Assembly: GCF_963678635.1 (NCBI RefSeq)
Contig: NW_026971241.1
Span: 1-63,410, forward strand
DNA length: 63,410 nucleotides
Reading direction: 5' to 3'
From: Symsagittifera roscoffensis
Lineage: Eukaryota; Xenacoelomorpha; Acoela; Convolutidae
Shown here: one piece after another, positions 23,683 to 37,379 of the stretch
Layout: each line of letters opens with the position of its first letter
How positions within the stretch are numbered: the stretch's first letter is position 1
Translations under genes and position numbers: made by a program
The notes under the pieces: model-generated
The model's database searches: none
What the model was told of the DNA's origin: nothing
The model's input: the letters and a program-made list of their open reading frames with translations, nothing else

Positions 23683-24189
23683 GTAAAGGCTTTGAATAGT
23701 ATGCCATTTTTGATTAAGACAAAATCTTTGGCCAATTGTGTTTTTTTTTCACAGTCCCTTATCCACTGCAAATGTAAAGACTAATTTTTGTTTGAAGTTT
23801 TAAAAAATAATAATAATAGCCTTTTCATTTGTGATGACTCGTATCACTCATAAATCAATGGAAGAATCTGACTAACCTTCTCAAGCATGGAAATACATCA
23901 AAAAGAAAAAACGATTCTGGTTATTTCAGACTGCTTTTTTTGTTAAATTTCAGATAGATTTTTAAATCTCTTTCTTCAAATTGTATGTCTGCCGAAAAAG
24001 AACAAAAATTACAAACTGAAACCATTTTGGTTAAATTAAGGCTCTTCACCCACCAAACTCGAAATTGCGAAGCTAAAACGAACAATCGACAGCCCATTTT
24101 ATAAGTTTCGTTTTATTTTTTCAAAACATGTGTCATATATTTTCAAAAGCAATTTATTAAAGTTTCATTTTTTACCAGAAAAGTAAGTC

Positions 24190-25560
24190 CGAAAAAAAAC
24201 AGATTTTTAAATACTGTCAAAAAATAAGGTGGCAAGTAGTTTTACCAATGGAATCATGGTATATGATTAGGTTCAAAATAGTTTTCATAACCATTGACTA
24301 GACGCTTACTCAATTTGAGAAATGTCCTCAATAACTTTTTTGGAAACATAAAAAACGGATAATGGAAAAGTTTTCTTCAAACTTATAGAAAAGAATTTTA
24401 TGAGAAAAACCATTACTAATATCACGTGTAAATTACGAGAATAGATTCAGGCCACATGCAAAATTTCAGCAGAAGCACTCAAGCAATTTTGAGAAGGAAA
24501 CAATTGTTCCAGAAATTGACAAAATAGTATATACACCAATTTTACCATAAATCGTCAAAAAATCGCAAAAACTACAAATTTTATCCAATTTTGACTTTTA
24601 AATACTCTATACCGACTAAATTGACTATGCTAAGCTCGAATCAACCATCAGAAACCATTTTTAATCGTTCTGCATTTTTTAAGTTTTTTTCCATCAAAAA
24701 GTTGAGTCAGAAATGGGAAAAAGGTTTTTTTTTCAGAAAAACAAAAAAAGTTGTTCAAAATCAGCTAAAAATCTAAGCCACTATCTTTGAACCTGCTCAG
24801 AATGGTTCTGGTGACCGAAGCCGTAAAAAGTACCCAATTCGAGGAAATTCGAAAAAACTCTTTTTTCAGCACTTTGAAAAAGTGGAAAAATGTAAAAAAT
24901 AGTCTTCAAACAAATAGGATGAAAAAGTGATCAGTAAAAGCATCGATGCCGTGTCAAATGAGGATTGCATGCCAATTTTTGAAACAATCCAACGGGTTTT
25001 TTTTAAGAACGAAACCATTTTTTGACAATTTTAGTAGTAGTATTTACACTAATTAGTACCATATATGGTCAAAATTCAAAAATACAAAAAACTACAATTT
25101 TCATCCAATTTGGACCTTCAAATACTCTATACCCACTAATTTGACTATCGGGAGCTCGAATCAACCATCAAAAATCACTTTTAATCACTTTCAAAGTTTT
25201 TTATTTTTTAAATCAAAATGTTGAGTCAGAAATAGGAAAAAACAATTTTTTTCAAAAAGTCAAAAAAAGTTGTCCCAATTGAATAAACTCACTAAGCCAC
25301 ACTCTATGAACCTGTTCAGAATGGTTTTCATGACCAAAGCCGTAAAAAGTACCCAATTTGAGAAACTTCGAAAAATCACCTTTTAGTTAACTCAAAAAAG
25401 TGGAAAAATCGGGTAAAATGGGCTTCAAACCGATAGGATCGAAAAGTGACCTTTATAAGATATGATTGCCGTGTCAAATTAGGGCCGCATGCAAAAAATT
25501 AGAAAAATTCAACGAAACGTTTTTGAGAACTCGACAAATTTGGTCGTTTTGTTAAAGGTT
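24190..25560 (+). repeat. Three internal sub-blocks of about 400-520 bases in M10
   Basis: Three diverged copies share, in order, AAATACT (24209, 24600, 25120), a TGAGTCAGAAATRGG-type motif, AATGGTT, CAATTYGAG, CTTCAAAC and a CATGC element. The last two are 520 bases apart, the first two about 390. The same arrangement is present in M22 and M26, and two copies in the family C modules. Bodies therefore probably grew by internal duplication before families diverged. Confidence 0.6.
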
Positions 25561-25582
25561 AAATTTTAGAAATTTTTTGTCC

Positions 25583-25604
25583 GGAAGGGGCCCCTTCCCC
25601 TTCC
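25583..25604 (+). other. H3 hairpin, family E form
   Basis: GGAAGGGG pairs perfectly with CCCCTTCC around the 6-base loop CCCCTT. It is followed by TAAATGC and, about 29 bases on, CATCTAG. Confidence 0.75.
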
Positions 25605-25637
25605 TAAATGCTTTTTATGCTACACGCGACCATCTAG

Positions 25638-27519
25638 CCGGTCAGGTCTGCGTCCCACCCGCCCTCCGTGACTAATCTTGCTTCCGAGAAAAGTTTTTTG
25701 CTTCACCTTTACCCCATCTCAGGTTAGTTACTCTTGAAAAAAGTCCTACTTGAAACGTTCGCATTCACTTTGCCCCCTACGGGCGCAATGGTGAAGCCCA
25801 TTTTTTCTTCTCACTGAACTTCTTCTCCGAACAGTTCACATAAAACATTACTATGGTTTTATCTAAAATTTGCCGTGTCCAGCTGCGACTCCGACTTTTT
25901 TCACGTCACTGGTGTTCCAACAACAGGACCACATGAGATTCCCATTCAGATACTGTCTCAATTTTGAAAATACTGATTTGATTTTTTTTTGCCGTTTTTC
26001 GTAAAATAAACTAATTACTTCATTCGAATTTTAAAAAAATACCGAAAAACACTTAAAGATAGCAAGACATTATTGTGACTGTCGTCTATATCTGTTCTCT
26101 TTGTTGGAGGTCAATGATGCTCCCTAAGTGGGACCACAAGGGTCCCAGGGAGCATCAGTAAATGTTTTGGATAGTATGCCATTTTTGATTAAGACAAAAT
26201 CTTTGGCCAATTGTGTTTTTTTTCACAGTCCCTTATCCACTGCAATTGTAAAGACTAATTTTTGTTTGAAGTTTTAAAAAATAATAATAACCTTTTCATT
26301 TGTGATGACTCGTATCACTCATAAATCAATGGAAGACTCTGACTAACCTTCTCAAGCATGGAAATACATCAAAAAGAAAAAACGATTCTGGTTATTTCAG
26401 ACTGCTTTTTTTGTTAAATTTCAGATAGATTTTGAAAACTCTTTCTTTAAATTGTATGTCTGCCGAAAAAGAACAAAAATTACAAACTGAAACCATTTTG
26501 GTTAAATTAAGGCTCTTCACCCACCAAACTCAAAATTGCGAAGCTGAAACGAACATTCGACAGCCCATTTTATAAGTTTCGTTTTATTTTTTCAAAACAT
26601 GTGTCATATATTTTCAAAAGCAATTTATTAAAGTTTCATTTTTTACCAGAAAAGTAAGTCCGAAAAAAAACAGATTTTTAAACACTGTCAAAAAATAAGG
26701 TGGCAATTAGTTTTACCAATGGAATCATAGTATATGATTAGGTTCAAAATAGTTTTCATAACCATTGAAAAGACGCTTACTCAATTTGAGAAATGTCCTC
26801 AATAACTTTTTTGGAAACATAAAAAACGGATATTGGAAAAGTTTTCTTCAAACTTATAGAAAAGAATTTTATGAGAAAAACCATTACTAATATCACGTGT
26901 AAATTACGAGAATAGATTCAGGCCACATGCAAAAATTCAGCAGAAGCACTCAAGCAATTTTGAGAACGAAACAATTGTTCCAGAAATTGACAAAGTAGTA
27001 TATATACCAATTTTACCATAAATCGTCAAAATAAAAAAACCGCAAAAACTACAAATTTTATCCAATTTTGACTTTTAAGTACTCTATACCGACTAAATTG
27101 ACTATGCTAAGCTCGAATCAACCATCAGAAACCATTTTTAATCGTTCTGCATTTTTTAAGTTTTTTTTCCATCAAAAAGTTGAGTCAGAAATGGGAAAAA
27201 GGTTTTTTTTTCAGAAAAACAAAAAAAGTTGTTCAAAATCAACAAAAAATATAAGTCATTATTTTTGAACCTGCTCAGAATGGTTCTGGTGACCGAAGCC
27301 GTAAAAAGTACCCAATTCGAAGAAAATTCGAAAAAACTCTTTTTTCAACACTTTGAAAAAGTGGAAAAATGTAAAAAATAGTCTTCAAACAAATAGGATG
27401 AAAAAGTGATCAGTAAAAGCATCGATGCCGTGTCAAATGAGGATCGCATGCCAATTTTTGAAACAATCCAACGGGTTTTTTTTAAGAACGAAGCCATTTT
27501 TTGACAATTTTAGTAGTAG
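25638..27519 (+). repeat. Module M11, family E, right end deleted
   Basis: The left end reads CCGGT CAGGTCTGCG, as in M22. H1 is at 25764-25795 and H2 at 26115-26157. The sequence follows M10 until TTTTAGTAGTAG at 27519, then switches directly to the start of a family F module. The last 590 or so bases, including the third sub-block, H3 and CATCTAG, are missing. Confidence 0.75.
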
Positions 27520-29470
27520 GGTCACGTGACTTAATTTTGTTTTTGGTTTTTTCTGAAACCAAAAGAGAGCGTGGTCATGCATCGACATCATGTGCTCAAG
27601 CAAGTACGTGGACTTCTACGCATTCCCATTCGCAATGCGCCCTTCGGGCGCAAATGCCAATGCTCAATTAATTTTGCCAGGTGGAAACTTTTTAAAGAAA
27701 AATTCTGATAAATTTTAACTTAAACTACCACCATAAACAGAAAAGATTTCAAAGTGTGAAACAATCAAGTTTTTGCTAATACCGGGCATGCAGTGAGACT
27801 AATTTCGGCAAAAATAAATTGGAAAATGAAGGAAAAGGAAAGAAAAAAATTGTTCAAAATAAGAACGCAACATCAAAAACTTATTTGATTTCCGCTAATG
27901 TCATAATTCCGATCAGGCTGATTTCAGATTTTAAGCATAGAATTTACGGTTACAGCTGCTCCCTCTACAGGTCCCAGAGGGACCGAGTGAGCATCCTACC
28001 TCGATCCAGGATACCGGATAGTTGTTTTTAATTTTTCATAAAATTTTTTTTCTTTAAGGCTTGTTTCCATTTTGTCATGAGAAGCTGTATAAATTTTAAG
28101 AAAAATTAATTTTATTAATCAATGCTTCCAAGAACAACTGATGTTAGGCGGTTACAAATGCGGTTGGTGAAAACTAGTAAGGGAGAATGATGAGAAAAGT
28201 TGTAAGTTTTCAAATGATTTTAAAAACAGTTTTTTTTTCTTTTTTCTTCTGTAAATCGGGAGAAATGAATCACTTTTTTTTAAAGTTTTCCTCGCACCAC
28301 CCACTGTTCTTAAGTAATGAAGATTCCTGTACTAGCCGTTTATAACACTTTGGCAGAGAAAACATCAGAATGATGTAAAATGTTTTAAAAAAAAGAAAAA
28401 TTTAAAAATTATGTTTTAAAAAAAAAATCAAAAACTTGTAATTTTCAAAATTGAAAAAAAGTGAAAATTAATTGCATATTACGATTCAGCGTACGCAACT
28501 TAGTGGGTGTAGCATTTTAAATTACCAAAAAATATTAAAAATTGTAGATTTTATGAAGTTTTCATTTTGGTTATTTTTCCTTGTCGCCTCCACTTAAGGC
28601 ACCTTTGAGCCAACTTGAGAAACTGGAACCTAAACAAGCTGCACAGATGGTCAAAATGAGCCATTTTTAGTGTGATAACACGCCTGGAAGAAAAAAAACT
28701 CCAGAAAAGAAAGAAAATTATGAACTTTAACCTTTTTTCTTCTTCAAATGGCGATACTTAGAATAATTTTTCAGCTGAAAAGTTCAAAAAATATCAAAAA
28801 TTTCAAATTTTGAAGAAAATTTTAAAAAATCTCATCAGTCTATTTATTGGAGTGTTCGAGGTTTTGGGAGACCTTATCTGGTGACTAACAACAAGTGAAT
28901 CACTTATTTTAAAATTTTGAGAAAGGTCAAAAAAACATGTTTTTTCGACTTTTTTGACAGAATTTCGAAAGCAATATCTTGGCTAAAAACAAGAATGAGG
29001 GTCTAAAATTAGTACAAACAGTACTCCCACATAAGGTACATTAGGTTGGAAAGAAAAAATTTACTCTGACTCAAAAATCGTTTTTTAACTTTATTTCTGA
29101 ACAAGAAATTGAAAAGAAATCAAAAACTTAAAAATTTTTTGAAAAAAATGATTGTTTTGAAAAAGTGCCAATTTTTAGCTGAAACCTTTCATTTTAGCTA
29201 ATAAAGCCAGAGCAATGCCCTTTAAGCTCAAATAAATTAATTATGCAAATTATTTTCAAGTTTTTTCGTTAAAGCCTTTTATTTTGAAAAAGTATTCAAA
29301 AATGGGTAAAAAAAAGTCAAAAAAATCAGTTTTCTCCGATTCAAAAACCTCCACTACCATGATGATTAGTGCGTTAGATAGGACTGCTGAGATCAATTTA
29401 GACGTTCTTTCATAAGTATATCGAAATTTTTACTTATTTTTGAGAATTAAGCAGAATAAAAACTTTTCCC

Positions 29471-29493
29471 AAATTGGGCAAAAAGCCCAAATT
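29471..29493 (+). other. Family F additional hairpin (in M12)
   Basis: AAATTGGGC and GCCCAAATT pair with one mismatch around AAAAA, and CCCAAATTGGG is itself a palindrome. It is kept in all seven F modules about 200 bases before H3 while nearby bases vary. Confidence 0.55.
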
Positions 29494-29667
29494 AGCCCAA
29501 ACACCTGTTAAAAATTGTTGGGTCAAAAAATCACAAAAGGAAACCCCTATTCGTTTGACATTTTAGGGCCGCATGCAAAAAATTAGACCAATCTAACCTG
29601 ACAATTTCGAGAATCGACTTTTTTGTCAAAATTCTCTAAAGACCAATTTAGGGAGATTACTTGTACC

Positions 29668-29687
29668 GGTGGGGGCCCTACCCCACC
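29668..29687 (+). other. H3 hairpin, family F form
   Basis: GGTGGGG pairs perfectly with CCCCACC around the loop GCCCTA. It is preceded by TTGTACC and followed by TAAAAAATT; CACCTAG comes about 30 bases later. Confidence 0.75.
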
Positions 29688-29724
29688 TAAAAAATTTTTG
29701 AAATGCTGGAACGCGGCCACCTAG

Positions 29725-31940
29725 CACAATCAGGTACTAGTGGTGGATGTTTGTTTTTCGTATTTAGTCAAACCAAAAGAGAGCGTGGTCATGCATCGAC
29801 ATCATGTGCTCAAGCAAATATGTGGACTTCTACGCATTCCCATTCGCAATGCGCCCTTCGGGCGCAAATGCCAATGTTCAACTAATTTTGGCAGGTGAAA
29901 AAAAATTTTTACAGAAAAATTCTGATAAATTTTAATTTAAACTATCACCAAAAAACGCAAAGAATTCAAAGTGTGAAACAATCAAGTTTTTGCTATTACC
30001 GAGCATGCAGTGAGACTGATTTCGGCAAAAGTAAAAGAAAAAATGAAGGAAATGGAAAGAAAAAAACTGTTCAAAATAAGAACGCAACATCAAAAACTTA
30101 TTTGATATCCGCTAATGTCATAATTCCGATCAGGCTGATTTCAGACTTTAAGCGTAGATTTTACGGTTACGGCTGCTCTCTCTACAGGTCCCAGAGGGAC
30201 CGAGTGAGCATCCTACCTCGATCCAGGATAACGGATAGTTGTTTTAAATTTTTCACAAAATATTTTTTCACTAATGCTTGTATTCAACTCCTGATGAGAA
30301 GCTGTATAAATTTTAAAAAATTGATTTTTTTTATCAATGCTTCCAAGAACAACTGATGTTAGGCGGTTACAAATGCGGTTGGTGAAAACTAGTTAGGGAT
30401 AATGATGAGAAAAATTGTAAGTTTTCAAATGAATTTAAAAACAGTTTTTTTCTTTTTTTCTTTTGTAAATCGGGAGAAATGAATCAGTTTTTTTTAAGTT
30501 TTTCTCACACCACCCACTGTTCCTAAGAAATGAAGATTCCTGTTCTAGCCGTTTATAACACTTTGGCAGAAAAAACATCAATATGATGTAAAATGTTTTA
30601 AAAAAGAGAAAAAGTTAAAAACTATGTTTTTTTTTTGAAAATCAAAAAATTGTAATTTTCAAAATTGAAAAAAAGTAAAAATTAATTGCATATTACAATT
30701 CACCGTACCCAACTTAGTGGGTATAGCATTTTAAATTACCAAAAAATGTTGAAAATTGTAGATTTTATGAAGTTTTCATTTTGGCTATTTTTCCTTGTCG
30801 CCTCCACTTAAGGCACCTTTGAGCCAACTTGAGAAACTGGAACCTAAACAAGCTATACAGATAGTCTGAATGAGCCATTTTCAGCGTGATAACACGCCTG
30901 GAAGAAAAAAAACTCCAGAAAAGAAAGAAAATTTTGAACTTTTAACCTTTTTTCTTCTTCAAATGGCGATACTTAGAATAATTTTTCAGCTGAAAAGTTC
31001 AAAAAAAATCAAAAAATTCAAATTTTGAAAAAATTTTAAAAAAATCTCATCAGTCTGTTTATTGGAGTCTTCGAGGTTTTGGGAGATCTTATCTGGCGGC
31101 TAACAACAAAAGGATCACTTATTATAAAAATTTGAGAAAGATCAAAAAAACATGTTTTTTCGATTTTTTTGACAGAATTCCGAAAGCAATATCTTGGCTA
31201 AAAACAAAAATGAGGGCCTAAAATTAGTACAAACTGTACTCCCACATAAAGTACATTAGGTTGGAAACAAAAAATTGACTCTGACTCAAAAATCGTTTTT
31301 TAACTTTATTTGTGAACAAAAAATTGTAAAAAAATCAAAAATTAAAAATTTTTTTGAAAAAAACGATTGTTTTGAAAAAGTGCCAAATTTTAGCTGAAAC
31401 TTTTCATTTTAGCTAAGAAAGCCAGAGCAATGTTCTTAAAGCTCAAATAATTTAATTAAGCAAATTATTTTCAAGTTTTTTCGTTAAAGGCTTTTATTTT
31501 GAAAAAGTATTCAAAAATGGGTAAAAAAAAGTCAAAAAAATTAATTTTCTCAGATTGAAAAACCTCCACTGCCATGATGATTAGTTCGTTTGATAGGACT
31601 ACTGAGATCAATTTAGACGTATTTTCATAAGTATATCAAAATTTTTATTTATTTTTGAGAATTAAGCAAAATAAAAACTTTTCCCAAATTGGGCAAAAAG
31701 CCCAAATTAGCCCAAACACCTGTTAAAAATTGTTGGGTCAAAAAGTCACAAAAGGAAACTCCTATTCGTTTGACATTTTAGGGCCGCATGCAAAAAATTA
31801 GACCATTCTAACCTGACAATTTCGAGAATCGACTTTTTTGCAAAATTTCTCTATAGTCCATTTGAGGGATATTACTTGTACCGGTGGGGGCCCCTACCCC
31901 ACCTCAAAAAATTTTGTAATGCTGGAACGCGGCCACCTAG
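29725..31940 (+). repeat. Module M13, family F
   Basis: Complete, 2216 bases. The left end reads CACAAT CAGGTACTAGTGG, a type shared only with M23. H1 is at 29841-29876, H2 at 30175-30209 (GCTCTCTC in place of GCTCCCTC) and H3 at 31883-31903 with one extra C in the loop. It is an ordinary F body with no coding potential. Confidence 0.8.
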
Positions 31941-34157
31941 CACCCTCAAGGTCACGTGTTGGATTTTTGTTTTTGGTATTTTCTGAAACCAGAAGAGAGC
32001 ATCGTCATGCATCGACATCATGTGCTCAAGCAAATACGTGGTCTTCTATGCATTCCCATCCGCAATGCGCCCTTCGGGCGCAAATGCCAATGCTCAATTA
32101 ATTCTGGCAGGTAAAAATTTTTTAAAGAATAATTCTGATGAATTTTAACTTAAACTACCACCAAAAAACGGATAGATTTCAAAGTGTGAAACAATCAAGT
32201 TTTTGCTAATACCGGGCATGCAGTGAGACTGATTTCAGCAAAAATAAAATGGAAAATGAAGGAAATGGAAAGAAAAAAATTGTTCAAAATAAGAATGCAT
32301 TATCAAAAACTTATTTGATCTCCGCTAATGCCATAAATCCGATCAAACTGATTCCAGATTTTAAGCGTAGAGTTAACGGTTACGGCTGCTCCCTCTACAG
32401 GTCCCAGAGGGACCGAGTGAGCATCCTACCTCGATCCAGGATAACGGATAGTTGTTTTTAATTTTTCACAAAATTTTTTTCACTAATGCTTGTTTTCAAT
32501 TCCTCATGAAAAGCTGTATAAATTTTAAAAAAATTGATTTTATTAATCAATGCTTCCAAGATCCAAGAACAACTGATGTTAGGGGGTTACAAATGCGGTT
32601 GGTGAAAACTAGTAAGGGATAATGATGAGAAAAATTGTAGGTTTTCTAATGAATTTAAAAACAGTTTTTTTCTTTTTTCTTTTGTAAATCGGGAGAAATG
32701 AATCAGTTTTTTTTTGTTTTCCTCGCACCACCCACTGTTCTTAAGTAATGAAGATTCCTGTTCTAGCCGTTTATAACACTTTGGCAGAAACAACATCAAT
32801 ATGATGTAAAATGTTTTAAAAAAGAGAAAAAATTAAAAATTATGTTTTTTTTTAAAAAAGTCAAAAATTTGTAATTTTCAAAATTGAAAAAAAATGAAAA
32901 ATAATTGCATATTACGATTCAGCGTACCCAACTTAGTGGGTCTAGCATTTTAAATTACCAAAAAATGTTGAAAATTGTAGATTTTATGAAGTTTTCATTC
33001 TGGCTATGTTTCCTTGTCGCCTCCACTTAAGGCACCTTTGAGCCAACTTGAGAAACTGGAACCTAAACAAGCTATGCAGATAGTCTGAATGAGCCATTTT
33101 TAGCTTGATAAATCGCCTGGAAGAAAAAAAAATCCAGAAAAGAAAGAAAATTTTGAACTTTAACCTTTTTTCTTCTTCAAAAGGCGATACTTAGAATAAT
33201 TTTTCAGCTGAAAAGTTCAAAAAAAAACAAAAATTTCGAATTTTGAAAATTTTTAAAAAAAATCTCATCAGTCTGTTTATTGGAGTCTTCGAGGTTTTTG
33301 GAGACCTTATCTGGCGACTAACAACAAGTGGATCACTAATTTTAAAATTTTGAGAAAGGTCAAAAAAACATGTTTTTTCGACTTTTTTGACAGAATTCCG
33401 AAAGCAATATCTTGGCTAAAAACAAGAATGAGGGCCTAAAATTAGTACAAACAGTACTCCCACATAAGGTACATTAGGGTGGAAACAAAAAATTTACTCT
33501 GACTCAATAATCGTTTTTTAACTTTATTTCTGAACAAGAAATTGAAAAGAAATCAAAAACTTAAAAATTTTTTGAAAAAAATGATTGTTTTGAAAAAGTG
33601 CCAATTTTTAGCTGAAACTTTTCATTTTAGCTAAGAAAACCAGAGCAATGCCCTTTAAGCTCAATTAAATTAATATAGCAAATTGTTTTCAAGTTTTTTC
33701 GTTAAAGCCTTTCATTTTGAAAAAGTATTCAAAAATGGGTAAAAAAAAGTCAAAAAAATCAGTTTTCTCCGATTCAAAAACCTCCACTACCATGATGATT
33801 AGTGCATTAGATAGGACTGCTGAGATCAATTTAGACGTTTCTTCATAAGTATATCGAAATTTTTACTTATTTTTGAGAATTAAGCAAAATAAAAACTTTT
33901 CCCAAATTGGGCAAAAAGCCCAAATTAGCCCAAACACCTGTTAAAAATTGTTGGGTCAAAAAATCACAAAAGGAAACCCCTATTCGTTTGACATTTTAGG
34001 GCCGCATGCAAAAAATTAGACCAATCTAACCTGACAATTTCGAGAATCAACTTTTTTGTCAAAATTCTCTAAAGACCAATTTAGGGAGATTACTTGTACC
34101 GGTGGGGGCCCTACCCCACCTAAAAAATTTTTGAAATGTTGGAACGCGGCCACCTAG
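31941..34157 (+). repeat. Module M14, family F
   Basis: Complete, 2217 bases. The left end reads CACCCT CAAGGTCACGTG. H1 is at 32057-32092, H2 at 32388-32422 and H3 at 34101-34120. It is nearly identical to M21, also 2217 bases; M14 sits between F and C, M21 between B and E. Both share a duplicated CCAAGAT/AAGATCC stretch near 32555 that other F modules lack. Confidence 0.8.
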
Positions 34158-35786
34158 TTGTCACTGTGGCCCCGCTGTATTTTTGACTTTTGAGGAGAAG
34201 GTTCCGCGGGGGGCGGAGCAGGGGAACGCTTAACGCACTCGCAAAAGGAGCACCCTTCGGGTGCTCTTTTTTGCTCGAAAGTTTTCTGAAACGGTATCTG
34301 ATGAACTTTGTAAGGTGTCACAAAAGCAACAACACAAAACGTTCTGTATGTGATTAGAAAAGGTCAAAAAAATTTCTCATACTTTCAATGACTGAATCTA
34401 CACCTGATCAGTCTCTAGAGAACTCTAAACCAAACTAACTTTTGTTTTTTAGTGATTCATGAAGAGGACCGTTCCAACGAAAACAAGTTTTCGGAAACAG
34501 TCCTCAGATTTTTTTTCGAGCCCATTGTCAAGTACGTGAACTTTCAATTGTGAATTATAGCTGAATTGGACTTGGAATTTGTCCCAAAAAGGTTAAGTTT
34601 GTCTCAAATTGATTAGAAGCAAAAGAAAAAAAAAACATTTTTTTTCTATTTGGAAAAAAAAAGTTGAGTCAAAAACGTGAAAAAATCCTTTTATCAAAAG
34701 TCATAAAAAGTAGCTCCAATTTTCTTAAAGCACAAGGCTACAATATAAGAACCTGTTTAGGAGGTTTCCATGACCAAAGCCGTAAAATTTCCATATTTAG
34801 AGAAAAGGCAAAAAAAAACAACTTTTTGGTTAACTCAAAAAGGTAGATAAATCGGGTAAAGTCGTCTTCAAACCTGTAGGATCGAAACGTGATCTAAATA
34901 GGGTATATATGTAGTGTCCTTGTTAGGTCGCATGCAAAAAACTAAAACAGTTTTGTTGGCCACTTCCGAAATTAAGACTTTTTTTCGAAATTTGGCCATT
35001 TTTATTTGTAGTAAAATAGTAGTGAAATAGCCGAGAAAAAAAACTGTAAAAACCAAAATTTTTATCCAATTTTGACGTTTAAATACTCTATTCCTATTAA
35101 AATGTCTATGGCAAGCTCAAATAAGCCATCAAAATTCATTTTTTCTCACTTTTTAAAATTTTTGTTTTTTTGATGTACAATGTTGAGTCAGAAACGTGAA
35201 AAATCAATTTTTTTCAAAAAGTCAAAATAAAGTGTTCCAATCAATTTGTTTCACTAAAACACACTTTATGAACCTGTTCAGAATGGCTTTTTGGGTTAAA
35301 GCCGAAAATTCACCCATTTTGAGAAAAGTGGAAAAAACACCTTTTTAGTTACAAAAAAACCATCATTTTTGTTGCAGTTTTTGAAAAAAATCAAATTTTT
35401 GAGAAAAAAAATTTTTCTCAAACTTTTATATTTAGGCTCCCCAAACAGTCTTCTTTCATCCATTCCTTGTCAATATACCCCATTTTTTGAACCAAAACAG
35501 AGTTAATATGTGATTTTTATCAAAAAACGTGTTTTTTACCATTTTTGCCCCCCATTTCCCTCTATAAGTCAACACATAACAAAATTTTGGCAAAACGGGG
35601 CAAAAGTGTATCCTTAGAATTTCAATACGGGGCTGCATGCAAAAAATTAGGGAATTCTGACCTCCAGTTTTCGAGAACACGACTTATTCTGCACGAAAGG
35701 TAATATAGGTAAATGTTCTTTCGAACCGACGGGGCCCCTTCCCCTGTCTCTACTGAACGCCATAGCCGGACGCGGCGGCCACCTAG
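34158..35786 (+). repeat. Module M15, family C
   Basis: Complete, 1629 bases. The left end is the TTGTCACTG type. H1 is at 34241-34274 with loop TTC, H2 at 34465-34504 and H3 at 35728-35748. The body resembles M8. The right end is the same as in family A although the body is not. Confidence 0.8.
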
Positions 35787-37379
35787 TTGTCACTGTGGCC
35801 CCGCTTTTTTAGTGACTTTTGATGACTAGGTTCCGCGGGGGGCGGAGCAGGGGAACGCTAAACGCACTCGCAAAAAAGACCACCCTCAGGGTGCTCTTTT
35901 TTGCTCGAAAGTCTTGTGAAACGATTTGGAACTGTAAGTATTGGAAGCAGTTACACACAAAACGTTATGCATCTTTGTGATCATAGTCACAAGTGTTTTT
36001 CGACAGCTTCTATCACTCAATCTTGACATGATCTATTTCTAAAATGGCCAAAATAAAGTGATTTTACGTTTTTCAATGATTCTTGAAGAGGACTGTCTCA
36101 ACGAAAACAAGTTTTCGGAAACAGTCCTGGTAACTTATTTTTGATCTCGTTTTCGAGTCTATCGACTTTCAGTCGTAATTAGTAGGCTAACAGGACCTAT
36201 ATTAGGTATTAAAAAGATTGAGTTTGTACCAAAAACATCAAAAGCAAGAGATACAAAAACATGAAAAAAGTTCAAAAAATTTCAAAAATTTAAAAAATTC
36301 GAAAAAATTTTCCAAAAAACTTGATTTTTTGTTTTGTCATAAAATAACAAAAAATTAACGTAAAATGAACTTTCAATAGTCCATTTTGACTAATTTTTAC
36401 GATTCAAGCACATTTTAACTTAATAACAACATTAAAAAAACCACTGGAAAGGGTGTTTTTCAGCAAACGCCCTTTTTGACCACACCTACGAAATTGATAA
36501 CTTTTTATCTAACAAATATAGAGACCTCGGGTTTTTTGCATTGTAATGGGCATACTGAAGACTACCTCTCGCGTGCTGGAACGAACAATTTTTCTCTTTA
36601 ATTTTTCCCGCAATTTCGAATTAGGGCGTTTTTTGGCTAATTTTGGTCCTTTTGGGCGGTAAAAAGTCAAACTTAGAGACAACTGTCAAAAATTCTGTTA
36701 TCACATGATAGAGTCAACATGCCATGGCGTACCAGATAGTGTCCTGATTCAGACCAAAATTGCCCTCTAATTGTCCGTGGGGGGAGGAAATTGAAAATTT
36801 TTATTTTTGGCGGGAAAATTTGAAATTTTTCAAAAAAACATTTACTCCACAGACAACGGTTTTAAACTAATGTTGGCATGGTACACAATTTATCGCTTCA
36901 TAACTAGGGTCGATTTCTGCCGGGAACATTGATTTTTTAAAAAAATGACCAAAATTTTTGTTGCATTTTTTCAAAAAAATCAAAATTTTGAGAAAAAAAA
37001 AGTTTAAAAATCCTACATATTTAAGCTCCCCAAACTGTCTACTTTCATCCATTCCCTATCAATATAACCCATTTTCTCAACCAAAATCAAGTTATGGGGC
37101 CAAAAAGTCAAAAAACGTGAAAAAACGACATTTCACGCCCATTTTCGCCCCAAAAGTACCACACATAATGTTTTTTCGTAAAAACGTCACCAGAGTTTTC
37201 GCCTTATCTCAAAAAGTTTCAGGGGGGTTGGCAAAATTTCAGAGGGATCTGACCTACAGTTTTCGAGAACTTGACTTTTTCTGCAAGAAAAGAATAAAAG
37301 GTAAATGTTCTTTCGAACCGACGGGGCCCCCTTCCCCTGTCTCTACTGAACGCCAAAGCCGGATGCGGCGGCCACCTAG
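35787..37379 (+). repeat. Module M16, family A
   Basis: Complete, 1593 bases. The left end is the TTGTCACTG type, whereas the H1 arm GACCACCC and the body follow M4 and M18. H1 is at 35870-35904 (loop TCA, one base different from other A modules), H2 at 36089-36128 and H3 at 37320-37341. This combination makes it a left-end recombinant between the two A subtypes, or their intermediate. Confidence 0.8.

Larger units (their letters stand above)
23161..25637 (+). repeat. Module M10, family E
   Basis: Complete, 2477 bases. The left end reads ATCTTT CAGGTCTGCG. H1 is at 23288-23319, H2 at 23640-23682 and H3 at 25583-25604; the right end is CATCTAG. The body contains three related sub-blocks (see 24190-25560). 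It is nearly identical to M26, with the same spacer, although M26 follows an F module and M10 follows a D module. Confidence 0.8.
27520..29724 (+). repeat. Module M12, family F, first bases missing
   Basis: It begins at GGTCACGTGACTT; the CACCCTCAA that precedes this in M25 is lost at the collapsed junction. H1 is at 27627-27662, H2 at 27958-27992, the AAATTGGGC/GCCCAAATT hairpin at 29471-29493 and H3 at 29668-29687. Length is 2205 bases, about nine short of M25, which shares its GTGACTT start. Confidence 0.8.
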
